Shown here piece after piece: positions 1 to 10,528 of a DNA stretch of 64,000 nt. The stretch's first letter is position 1. Every line of letters starts with the position of its first letter. A program made the position numbers and the translations under genes. The DNA is from Mycteria americana. Taxonomy: Eukaryota > Chordata > Aves > Ciconiiformes > Ciconiidae. The stretch covers positions 173,914,362-173,978,361 of the forward strand of contig NC_134366.1 of NCBI RefSeq assembly GCF_035582795.1, read 5' to 3'. The notes under the pieces are model-generated. The model made no database searches. It was not told the DNA's origin and saw only the letters and a program-made list of their open reading frames with translations.

Positions 1-970
1 GGGTGGACAAGAAGGCATGGGAGCAGGTTGGGTGAGCTGGAGCCATGAGACCACATTTCCTTTGCAAACCTGTTATAAAGATCTGGCTGTTTCTGAGCGG
101 TGGTGTTCCTCTGCTCTCGGCAGACACCCAGCGGAGTGAGCAAAGTGTGTAGCTGCTCTGCCGGTGCAATGAGTCTACAGAGAGAAAACCAGCTGGGTGA
201 GCTGCACCCAACTAATTACCCTGGGAGATCTTGTTGGGGTAATCCTAGTGGAGAGCTTCTTCAGCTCAGGAGAAAGCATTTCAGCCTCCTGTGACTCACT
301 TCGGAAGGGTTTGAGTGAGCAAATCTCTCATTCGTAGCTAAGATTATCCACAAGGAAGGCCAGTGCAGGGGAATGAGTTCCTTCGATTTTCCCAATAGGA
401 AACTTGACTAGCAAACATAAAAGAGTTATTTTCAAAGTTAGTATTTTGTTATAGATGAAGCTGAAATTTCCAGACTCCAGCAGACATACAGTAGAAACTG
501 CGTGTCTTTTCTGATGATTTTCCTTTAAGCACCACGCAAGATGCTTTTCTCCCCTTTCAAAATAATCTGTAATGCTTATAAAGCAATTTCCACTGGCAAA
601 TCTTAAATCAGTTTAAAGAAAACTTAATGCTTAAGATCCCTTCGTGTTGAGTCCTGCCTTGTCCCTTCTGTTTGCCTGCTGGCGAGCTCAACAGCCATTT
701 CCTTTCAGCCAGCTGACCCAGAAGAGAAATGGAAAGCACGTTACAGAGAATACAGTTTACTCTGAAATGGAGTCACAAAATGACACTTCTGCCAATGCAG
801 AAAAAAAAAAGAAAATCTGGGGAGAGGCTTCCTGAAGTGAATGCAAAGCAATTGCAATATATTCCAGCATTATTTCAATTCGAGTTGCAGACTAAAGCCT
901 CCGCTTTTGTTGCTGCTAACATGGATACGTCCAGCCGCTACGCCCAATGTACCATACCACACCGTCATAC
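1..970. other. Flanking sequence with no gene seen
   Basis: I see no exon, promoter or recognisable repeat in this stretch. It lies downstream of the last exon of Ly6 gene A, and that gene's probable polyadenylation signal marks the boundary. The short open frames have no splice context or family motif. Confidence 0.5.
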
Positions 971-988
971 AATAGAATAAAACAACAC

Positions 989-994
989 TTTATT
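989..994 (-). promoter_or_regulatory. Probable polyadenylation signal of Ly6 gene A
   Basis: AATAAA on the minus strand, about 415 nt downstream of the gene A stop codon. Just upstream (about 1040-1068) the 3' UTR shares a short block around AATGATACAGGG on the plus strand with the 3' UTR of gene B (about 10334-10362), which supports this being transcribed and duplicated sequence. Confidence 0.5.
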
Positions 995-1382
995 GTGCCC
1001 AGCTTCTGTTTAACAACTCTAATATTAAAAGCTTCCTCAGAGCAAAATGATACAGGGCAGAAAATGGTAGAGAGGGAAAAATGACACAAGAGAATGGAAG
1101 GGACAAAATGAAGGGGGAAAAAAAAATGCATGGAGTTATAAAGGCCAATAGTAGGAGAGATGGTGACTATAGGGCACCCTTCTGCACGTGCAGGGCTCCA
1201 CATCATGCCTTTCTCTTCCAAACATCATTTTGAGGTAGGGCTGTGCTCTTATGCATTGTCATCAGAGCACAGAAAGAGCAAAAATATTTGCTGATGGGAA
1301 TATGACCTTCCAGGTAGGAGAAACAGGGCAGCATTCACACTGTACAGTTTGATCCCTTGCAGTGTAAGGCCAACAGCTCCTT

Positions 1383-1397
1383 CCCCCCCCCCCCCCC
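1383..1397. repeat. C15 homopolymer (G15 on the transcribed strand)
   Basis: An uninterrupted run of 15 C on the plus strand. It lies only about 10 nt downstream of the gene A stop codon, so the mRNA would carry a G15 run at the start of its 3' UTR. Confidence 0.9.
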
Positions 1398-1407
1398 GCC
1401 AGCTCCT

Positions 1408-4400
1408 TTAAAAACCCAGCCGGAGGATGCAGGCGAGACTGGCCAAGACGCCCAGAGCTATCATAGTGTAGCTGGTTTTCACACTGCTGGCACCACTGAT
1501 GTTGCACAAGGAAGTCTCGCAGCAGCTGGTAGCAACACCAGCTATGCCAATATTCAGGTCAATTGCTGGGCAAAATGCAGAACATTTCTTGGTAATACGC
1601 TGGTTACGGTCATTACCTGAAGTGGGAGAGAGAAAACAGGAAGAAAAGTCAGGTTTTTAATCTTGTGTATTTTTTACAGACTTCAGTGATAAACTGACTG
1701 TGCAATATCCAGTGGGGAATACGTTGTTCTGTATTTAATGCTGTTGGTTTTCCCTTGGGCTTCATCACACTGCATCATTATTTGTGTATATGTGACCTAT
1801 GGAGACCATCTTCCGGCCTTATGACTCTTCTGCTGTTTTCAGGGCCAGCTGAGTGCAACCTAGGGCAAGAATCTGGAGATCTAATGCATTTGTACAGTGC
1901 AAGATTGCAAGACGTCATCGTCACCATGCCTTGGGATTGCTCCTTCCACAGTACCTGATTCTTTCCAATTCCACCACCTCATGAACATATATTTGAGCTT
2001 GGAGATGAGACAACGGGTTTGTGCAGAGAAATCCTCTCTCTTCCAGTGTCTCCCATTCCTAAGTGTGTTTAATCAGCAGTGCAGTATTGTTATGATATAT
2101 CACAACAGAGATGGGCTATGCTGAGTTCCCACCTGCTGCAAAATTTGCTCTCTCGTGTCCTCATTAATTCTTCCACCACACCTCATGGTGGGAGGAGGCT
2201 CTGCAGTCAGCCTAACCTGAACCCCATCTTGTCATCAGAGCCTTAGAAAAGGTTCACACTTACCAAGTCCCCTGGTAGAATAGGTTGTGAGACAGTACTT
2301 CTCATGGTCAGAGCACGTGGTTGTACTGAGACAATGTATATTGGAAGATGCATCTTTGCATGTGAAACAAGTCAAGGAGAAAGCTGCAAAAGAAGCACAC
2401 GACACCCATCAATCACCTCTAGAAATATCTGTAGGAGCACAAAACTGGTGGTGCTGGTCCAGATGGAGGATCTGTCAAGCGCAGCAGCCACAGGCAGACA
2501 AACTCCTGGGTGTGTGAAACGTGGCCCAAGCAACTCTCCTGGACCCAAATTACTTTAAGCTCGGATTCCTGACACTGATGTGGTTTGCTCATTTAGTAAG
2601 CCTCAAGGGGTCTGCCTTCTGGATACTTACTTGAGTCTCCCCTGAATCCATTTAAACATCTGGCATCCCCAGTGTGCTTTTGGGAAGCGCACCCCAGTCT
2701 ACTACCACTTGCAGCATGAAGCTCTTGTGGGTTCTTTCCAACCTAGCTCCTCCAAGCCCTGTTTGCTGTTCTTGTATGGGAAGAGACCAGTGGATTGTTG
2801 TCCACACTCTTTCACATCCTCTTCAAGTCATCTGAAGAGTCCTGGCCTACACATCCTTTCTCAGAGCACACAGACCAACAGTGAATTATTTAAAAAATCT
2901 TTTTAATAGAATCAGTAAGGTTGGAAAAGACCTCTAAGATCATCTAGTCCAACCATCAACCCGACACCTCCATGCCTACTAAACCATGTCCTGAAGTGCC
3001 ACATCTACACGGTTTTTTAACTCCTCCAGGGATGGTGACTCCACCACCTCTCTGGGCAGCCTGTTCCAATGCTTGACCACCCTTTCAGTAAAGAAATTTT
3101 TCCTAATATCCAATCCAATATAATATCTAATATCTAATCTAATCCAATTTTTTAATATAAAAAGGGACACACACCTAAGAGTAACCCCCCTGGCCATACT
3201 AGCCGTGAATATTTTGCTGCATGCCCCCACAATGTATCTCAAATGAGGGACAAGTGACCTAGATCTGCTTCTCAGTGTTTGCTGGGAAGATGGATGCTTG
3301 CATTTGGCTGGTTCATTTTCAGAGCTCTCCTGAGTCAGGAGGCAGTCTTGGACCTGTAGAAGACAGGGCTCAGCAAACCACCCCCTTGGCTGCAGCAGAA
3401 TCCTTTTCACAGCCATCCGTGGGTGATGACTGCCTAATGCTACAAAGTGTGTACATCTGTAACACTCTGCATCTGCAAATGCTGTGCTAATACGAATGAA
3501 TGGAAGCAGCTTGCACTCGAGTAAGCTAAAGCAGTCATTCATAGTAAAGAGATCCTCGGGGAAGGTTTCTTTGCATGATAAGCGGAATTTCCTACTCATC
3601 TGTTTATCTGGAGCAAACACTCCTGCAGTAAGGTCACCCACCAGGGATTAGGTTCATTCTTCTCATTTCCAGGCTATCCCTTTATTACCCACTTTATTTT
3701 TGTACCAGCACTGTCCTTTGCCTTCCTTGCTCTTTGTCTCCCTCACTCTTCTTCTCCCTTGCCTGACCTTCTTTGCCTTCCTTGCTCTTTGCCTTCCTTG
3801 CTCTTTGCCTTCCTTGCTCTTTGTCTCCCTCACTCTTCTTCTCCCTTGCTCAAGCTTCTTTGCCCTTGTTGGTGCCTTCGCCAGCAATGTCCCAACCTCA
3901 TTGCTGCCCTTGTTTGACCTTAGACAAGCTCATATGGCCCAAACAGGCTCTCTTCTCCCTGTCATCCTACTAGCCCAGACCTGGCCCCAGCTCCTACTGT
4001 GACCCAGGTGACCAGGGCGTGCACTGTATTTCACAGGAAGCCACAAAAATGCCTTTTAGGGCACTATTCATCCTTCTCTGTCTTTGTGGAAACTGTCTTC
4101 TCTCCCCTCTCCAGCTAACAGCCCCTTTGCCCTTTCCATGGCCACCCAGCACTGACCATTAATTTCCTCTTGTGGTCTGTAGTCCTCGCAGATCCTATTC
4201 TCCCTCTGTTGTCTCTCACTGAAGAGCAGCTAGCAGAGGACACAGAGGCCAGGCAACTGGGCTTGCAGTGACTTACATCCCATGTCCCTCTGTTGCTATG
4301 CCCTTACGATTTCAAAAGCCTCAGACAGGGCACCCAGCTCACTCTGACTTGATACCAAGACTGTTGCAATTTGCTTCCTATTTTGGTCACGGTCATTTCC

Positions 4401-6624
4401 ATCTCCAGACTCTCTTGGCTGTCTTGCCTGGCTCTTGCGTTCAGTATTCTCCTGACACTGCAGGCTACATTTTCTTTTCAAGTCTGGGACCCTCCTTTAG
4501 ACTATCTGCAGTCAAAACAGTGTGGCTTTATTATCTTGTCTTGTGCAAACCCCACACAGGCACATTTCTGCCCCACCCCACTGGGAACCACCCTTTCCTC
4601 CCAGAATAACCGTACGCTAGAGTCCCCAAACTGGGTTTTCCAGACATGTAACCCATTTTATTCCTTAATTAACACAACTGGGTTTTCCAGACATGTAACT
4701 CGTCTTATTCTTTAATTAATGCAGCTTCTTTAATCAAGCCTATTCCAAGAAAAACTTCCTGAATCTACGCAGGAAACAGTGGAGCTTGTTACATGCCCAA
4801 GTCCTGTTTCATCCCAACCTCCCAAAGCTGCTAAATTTAAGAGTAGAGTTGCCCCGCAACCCTTCTAGCCAGGGGAGGGGGCAAGCACCCGCAGGGGTGA
4901 GTTTGCCAACATCTGTCTGTGCTCAGGAGGTTTCTCTCTCACTCACATTTACGATAGAGGACTCTGGAGGCATGTGAGCTCCTAACCTGGTAGCTCAGTT
5001 AAGACCCTGAAGTCAAGCAGGACAATTTTGATCTTCTGTCCTGATAAGAACAACAATTGCTCATGCGACCGAAAAACACTTCTGATTTTATTGCATCTGT
5101 TGAGATACCTGTTGTAACGAGGGCTGAGTGGGGAAGGGAACAATATTTCTTTAGAAATGTGCCCTGCTCAGAATGCAAACCTGGGGTTAAACCAGACTGC
5201 CTTTGGAGGTCTCCTGTCTGTGCCTAGCAAGACCTCTGCTCTAACTGGAAAAGAATATTCCTCAAGGAAGATTTTCATGTGAATAATTAGAGTCACCCAG
5301 ATAAACAACTTACACGTGTAAAGCATTAGCAAGTGCAAGTGCCAGCAGATGCAGGATTTACACTGTTAAAATCAGTCAGGTTCAGGATTAATTGGAACAG
5401 CAACCAGCCTTCTGGCTAGGTTGCACAGCGAAGTGGTGCTGCGTATGTGTTAATTTTCACCAACTCCTTTGGTAAGTTTGCTGTCTCATTATGTGATCTT
5501 TTTAAAAAATGTGATTACAGTTGATAAGCTGCAGGAAAGACTTCTTTTATTGCCCTCAACTTTCTCAACCCCGTTAAGCACAATGATTTAGCACATGCCA
5601 AATTTAAAGCCTGTGAAGTTCCACAGTAAGAACATTTACAGCCTCAAATTAAGTGTGAGCCTAAGTGCTCTGCTAGACTGGGACGAGAATGGCCAGTAAT
5701 TTGCAGGTGAAGCCCTACAGCAGAGCCTGAGAAAAACTCAGTTTGCAATAAGTCAAAAGCCCCCCAGGCTGAGGAAATCAACTATTCCCCTGGAATAGTC
5801 AGAGGGATATTCAGGGCTGCACCCTCTGCTCCTTGGCTGACCCGCAGCCCACCCCTGTGCAAACAGGGCTTCTTCCAGAGGCACAAGGCAGCAGTCCTTG
5901 GCAGAGCCCAGCCGGGCAGAGTTAAAATGCATGTTCCCAGTGCATCTTTCCCAAGAGAAACAGCCACCAGTTATCAGAACGAGAATGGGACTCTGTGTCT
6001 CCATCCCAGAGCTGGGATAACATCAGCAAAGTTGCGTCTCAAAGCAATAAGCTGCAAGAAAGAGATGGGAGCCAGAATTGCATCTTCTTGTGGCATGCCC
6101 GTCAATACCAATTTAGGTAATGATGGTTTGTAATTGCAACCAATAAACAAGCAAGTGGAAAAAAAAATAAAATCAGGCTGTAGTTAGTTACATGTCAAAT
6201 TTGCAGCTTTGTTGTAGATATTGCCCTTTGCCTGTCCAGCTCTGTCTATCCCTCCACTAATCCCCCTTCTCACGGAGCTGCAGCAAGGGCTCTCAGCTAC
6301 CTACACTGAGTTCCTCCAAGGGCTGGGCTGGGGCTGCACGAGTCAGGTGAGGTGGGTATCTCATCCCCCACTTCAGCTCCTCAGCATCCTTCCAACTTCT
6401 GGTGAGGATACGTCCCCTGCCTTCTTATCCTGAGGACTGGAATATTCTCTAGAGCCTAACGACCCTTCAGCTTTACCATTCATGCTGCAAAATCCCCTTG
6501 TCATCCTGCAATATCAAAGACATGCCCAAGTCTGGGAGTCTTGCTAGTGCAAAGCGATCCTTGGAGACTCACCACTCTCTGTGCACAGGGCTATGATGAG
6601 CACGACAAGAAGAGAAGTCTTCAT
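1408..6624 (-). CDS. Ly6 family GPI-anchored protein A (LY6E-like)
   Basis: This is a three-exon Ly6/uPAR-family gene. Exon 1 is 6573-6624, exon 2 is 2264-2383 and exon 3 is 1408-1616. All introns are phase 1 with consensus splice sites, giving 126 residues. Exon 1 encodes a signal peptide (MKTSLLVVLIIALC). Exons 2 and 3 form one three-finger domain with the ten family cysteines: the paired LTC-FTC start, an SDHEKYC block, and the closing CC-x5-CN motif ending in SLCN. An NIS glycosylation sequon and a hydrophobic C-terminal segment follow, as expected for a GPI-anchor signal. The protein should sit on the outer face of the plasma membrane. The C-terminal half resembles avian LY6E. Gene B is its closest relative here, sharing exon sizes and part of the 3' UTR. 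Intron 1 contains a CR1 fragment and two tandem repeats. Orthology to LY6E itself is not proven. Confidence 0.88.
2905..3175 (-). mobile_element. CR1 LINE, 3' fragment
   Basis: Read on the minus strand, this encodes the conserved end of the CR1 reverse-transcriptase ORF ([20 protein letters not shown]) and then the CR1 3' UTR with the typical 'TTGGACTAGATGATCTTAGA' style tail. The element is 5'-truncated and inactive, as are nearly all avian CR1 copies. It lies in intron 1 of Ly6 gene A, in the same orientation as the gene. A short LDIR-containing segment appears duplicated at its 5' side. Confidence 0.9.
3715..3862. repeat. Pyrimidine-rich tandem repeat
   Basis: A nested minisatellite in intron 1 of gene A. 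The 16-bp unit CCTTCCTTGCTCTTTG is repeated, and a longer block (unit plus TCTCCCTCACTCTTCTTCTCCC) occurs twice. One strand is almost pure pyrimidine. An apparent Lys/Arg/Glu-rich reading frame on the minus strand is a translation of this repeat, not a gene. Confidence 0.85.
4631..4724. repeat. 47-bp direct tandem duplication
   Basis: Two adjacent copies (4631-4677 and 4678-4724) begin CTGGGTTTTCCAGACATGTA and end in a TTAATTAA-containing AT-rich segment. They differ by only a few substitutions. The duplication lies inside intron 1 of Ly6 gene A. Confidence 0.85.
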
Positions 6625-6676
6625 CCTTTATAGGTCTTGCAGCATCCAAAACAAGCAGGACTCACCCAGGACAGGT

Positions 6677-6683
6677 TTTATAC
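6677..6683 (-). promoter_or_regulatory. TATA box of Ly6 gene A
   Basis: TATAAAA on the minus strand, 53-59 bp upstream of the gene A ATG. The short distance predicts a 5' UTR of about 25 nt. Genes B and C have a TATA element at nearly the same distance from their ATGs. Confidence 0.6.
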
Positions 6684-6689
6684 CTCTGC

Positions 6690-9600
6690 AGTGTTTGCCT
6701 TGATGCTAGGATAATAACTATGGAGTTGCTGTGTCAGATGGTGGATAATTGAGAGTAACATGTCAATGCATGTCTGTAGAAGTATGCTTTGCTGGAAATC
6801 TGAACAGGCATATATTCTCCCCCCGCTTCCTCTTTTCCTAGTTGTTTCACAATGCAGTTTGTTCATCTGGTGCTAAGTACGCAACAGTTTCTAATTCTGG
6901 ATAAGTGGAAGAAAAGCAAAACGCAAAAACAAAGCAGTGTCCGTGTGAGAAGAGGAATGTTTTCCTTTCCAGGTCACCTTGGGTCTAAGAGCAGGCTGCA
7001 TCCTTGAAGAACCTGTCCTCGCACACTGTTTTAGTACCTATGGAAATTGATTGAATTTGAAATGGAAATTGAGATTGAAACTTCTACAAAATGTCTCCCA
7101 GGATTGTCAATGCAGCTAGATCAGAAGAGCAGTACAGCAGTATCCTTCCACTGCATTTTGTAGGGGACCAGACACCATTTTTTGTGGGCCTTTTTAAGAC
7201 AGCAGTTCAAAATCATAAATGTTTCTGTTCTAAAATTGGATATTTTATATGAGGGAAAATGTTGTCTTATTAGAAAATAAATTCCACTGGGCAATGAAAA
7301 TGACCACTTAAATTAAAAAATAGAAATAACACCCACCCCCATCACATTGAACAAGCTGTGATTTTTTTTCACAAATTACAAAAAATAAATGTCAGGAAGA
7401 AAAAAACAAACCAGTTAAAGCATGGAGAATGAGGGATTGCCTGATCAAGGATCTCAACTCATTAATTCTTCAGAAAAAAAAATTATAGCCAGCCAAAATT
7501 ATGTGAAATGCCAAATAGGAGTACTCCACCGGATTTCCATACGGTGCTCTTTATTCCTTCTTTTCTATCATGTTTCATCCTATCTCCCTGTATAAAATCA
7601 GAATCTTTCCCATCTTATTCTGATTGCTGTTGCTTTTTTCCTCCCACCGTTGTCTTTCTGCCATCTAGTCATGGGGGTGGAGGCACAGTCCCAGAAACGG
7701 TCCAGCTGGATCCCTTTCACATGACACTCAGAACTGCAGGAGCAACCTGTGTGCCCCAAGCCTCTGCCAGCGACTCTGCCCCTTGCTGCTCTCCATCTGT
7801 TTGGTTTCCCTTTTTTCTTAGTCTCAAAGTTGCTCAGATTTCCATCTCCCATTGACTATTTGGGCTTCCAATATGATCCACCTACAGTCATTATCTCATC
7901 GAAAAGGCATGCCGAGTTCTTGAGGTGATGTAACTCTTTCCAACACCTCTAAATTGGAGGTATAAATATTGTTAGTATGGAGACCTGCGTGACTAAGGTG
8001 AGGAAACGTCTGCTTTCTCAATAGGTAGAGCATAAAACTCGGTTGAAACAGAGGTGGCAATTAACCAAGAAAGCTCAAAGGAAGGGTGTTGTTTGGCTTC
8101 ATAAGGCCAATGCCTTTCTAAGGCACCAGCCAGGAGGAAAACAAAAGTTGGAACCCTCCATGCCAGGCACTTCAACCCTCTCTTCCTTGTGAAATATTTT
8201 ATATTTTCCCCAATCCAGAAGGGATTTCATCAGTCTTTACTGGTAAATCAACTTTTATTGCTGACTATTTGAGGTAATAGCAGAAAAGGGGGCTCTAATC
8301 ACAAGGTGATGCCGTTCTGCAGCCCGTACGTTGCGTTGCAGAGGCAGCCCACATTCAGATTTATTTCAGCCAACAGCCTCCATTAACAGGTACAGAAATA
8401 GCAGCTCAGCCAGGCACTTTTTTTTCCCCTCCCTTGTAGTCTCATCCAAGCAAAAACTAAAATATCTCTTGTCTCCTGCAAGCTGCTGAGATTTTGAGAT
8501 GGCAAGGCTGTATTTCTTAAAGGAGTTACTGCAGGATTCCTGACAGTCAAGATTTTCCATAAGATGGTCCTGCACTCTTCCAACTGGTCCCATATGTCCC
8601 CCTGATATTAAAGTTATCTTCAGCCCTCACCAGTGCCAGGTGAGATAGATTGAAAAGAACCCATGGGGGTAGAAAGGACACAGATGATTAGGACACCAGA
8701 GGGACCAAGGCAAAGGAGAAGATAATATCACAGTCTACAAGTATTTGGAAGCTAAGAACTCCAAGAAGATTTTGGAAGGAGTAACAGGGGATTTAACTGG
8801 GGGTGGAGGATGGAGTGGAAAGACTTACTTCCCTTGACACAGTTGCTGAGTGGAGAAGGAAGGAGAAGGAAGGAGAAGGAAGGAGAGTGTTTTGCTCCTC
8901 TTGTTCTAACCCTGGTTGAAATTGTCACGTGAGAAGGGCAAACAATTTCTTTATTTTGGTGAAAACATGTAGTTTTCATGAAACAAAAGCTGAAATTTAA
9001 AAGTAACTGTGAAATTCAGATGTTTTTACTAAATGTGGATTTTTAAGTTGGCCAAAAGCTTTGAGAATCATTTCAGAAATTGTTGCGATTAACATATAGG
9101 AAAAGTGATGGGAAAAGTGATTAAAAAGAAGTGCAAAAAACCAAGTTTCTGTTGGTCCCTCAGCACAGAAATGCTACAACACTAGCATTCTTCAGTTAGC
9201 CCATCTTATATTTAAATAAATGCCAGAACACCCTCCTTGGCCAGAAATTAAATCTTTATAGGATGACTAAACCAAATCCCATCTTCACAGCCTTCGGCCA
9301 GCGCTACGGTTTCTCCCCATTGCACAGAAACACATCCACTTTGCAGCCTGTCTTGAGCACTGGTGGAGCAGGACTCCCCTCAAATCCAGCTGGGCTGCAA
9401 ACGTCAGGGCTTCTTCCAGGTGCCACTTCTATACAAGCCCTCCCAAAATGCAGCACTGCACTTATAAGCTGCTCAGCTAGAAATTATGCACCTCCAGCTC
9501 CAAGAGTGCATGTATTTTGCCCATCTTAGGTATAGCTCTGCTCCTCCAAGAGCTGTGGGGATCTTCACCCCATCTCCTCTATCCCCAAGTCTGGAAATCC

Positions 9601-10260
9601 AGCAGCAACAGAGGAAAGGAAAGGGAAGGAAAGGGAAGGAGCAGAGACCTCCCCACCAGATCAGACACCCATTGCCTCTGCCAGGCTCTTTCTGCCCGTT
9701 TCCCCTGTCCCTGCAGAGAAGTCAAGAGCAATCACTCAGACAGCAGCATCTTCTCCAAGCAGGCATGGAGGTCCCCTTTCCATGAGGACAGATGCCAGCA
9801 TCACTGTTGTCATCTTGGACATCTCCAGCATCTTGGGGCAGGACCTTTACCTATTTTAAAAGCTGAAACCACCCACCCTGCAGAGATCACATGAGAACTT
9901 TGCAGCACAGCCAGGAGCACAACCAATACCTGGCAAACCCCTAGTCCTGTGTGTTAGAAGTTACACAACAATTCTCACTGTTGCTTGCCATGGGAACAAC
10001 ACAGACATCTTTGACCTTTCCAGATCGACACCTTCATTCGTCAGCGCTGAGTGATCAGGCAGAACATCTGGCTTTATGGAGTGTCTGTCTTGAGTTGCTG
10101 GATGCAACTCAGTCAATTGAGAAAGGCAGCCAGGAGAAGACTCCCAGGTGCTAAAAAGAGGAATTCAATGTGAAGTAGATATTCAGACTACAGCCCTTTC
10201 TGGCAGAGCTGTTTTCTCAGGCTGATCTTAGTGTGGATATAACAAACACACTCCAGAATA
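6690..10260. other. Intergenic region between Ly6 genes A and B
   Basis: I see no exon. The stretch holds AT-rich sequence around 7.2-7.5 kb, a short GA-rich tandem repeat near 8.85 kb, and the promoter side of gene A. The segment around 8640-8830 is weakly reminiscent of CR1 but too decayed to call. Confidence 0.45.
8852..8886. repeat. Short GA-rich tandem repeat
   Basis: The 10-bp unit AGAAGGAAGG is repeated just over three times without interruption, giving a purine-only run on the plus strand. A looser purine-rich stretch of GGAAAGGGAA units follows at about 9610-9640. Confidence 0.8.
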
Positions 10261-10269
10261 ACATAAATC

Positions 10270-10275
10270 TTTATT
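10270..10275 (-). promoter_or_regulatory. Probable polyadenylation signal of Ly6 gene B
   Basis: AATAAA on the minus strand, about 255 nt downstream of the gene B stop codon. It follows a 3' UTR that shares a short block with gene A. Confidence 0.55.
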
Positions 10276-10528
10276 TTGTCTGACGATTGTCACACACATG
10301 CTATCAAAAGAGCTTTCCCAGGGAAAATGAGTACAAAACAACAAATGATACAGGGGAAAAAATAGGAGCTACACTACCAGGCCATTTTGTGGATGGGATC
10401 TGAAGCAAAGTCTCGGAAAAAACAGTGTAGCATAGACCCTGTTGGAGACACTTGACAGAGGATGTTGGTTTCTCAGTTGGGGAATACCTTGTAGGTTCTT
10501 GGGTTGTCACATCTTCTCCCACCCCTCA

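Noticed and set aside
2979-3641. 220-codon minus-strand frame
   Set aside because: Its C-terminal part is the CR1 ORF end and the rest is non-conserved flanking sequence read through; it is not a host gene.
8640-8830. Possible CR1-like decayed element
   Set aside because: A few words resemble CR1 but no ordered match to the 3' consensus could be followed.
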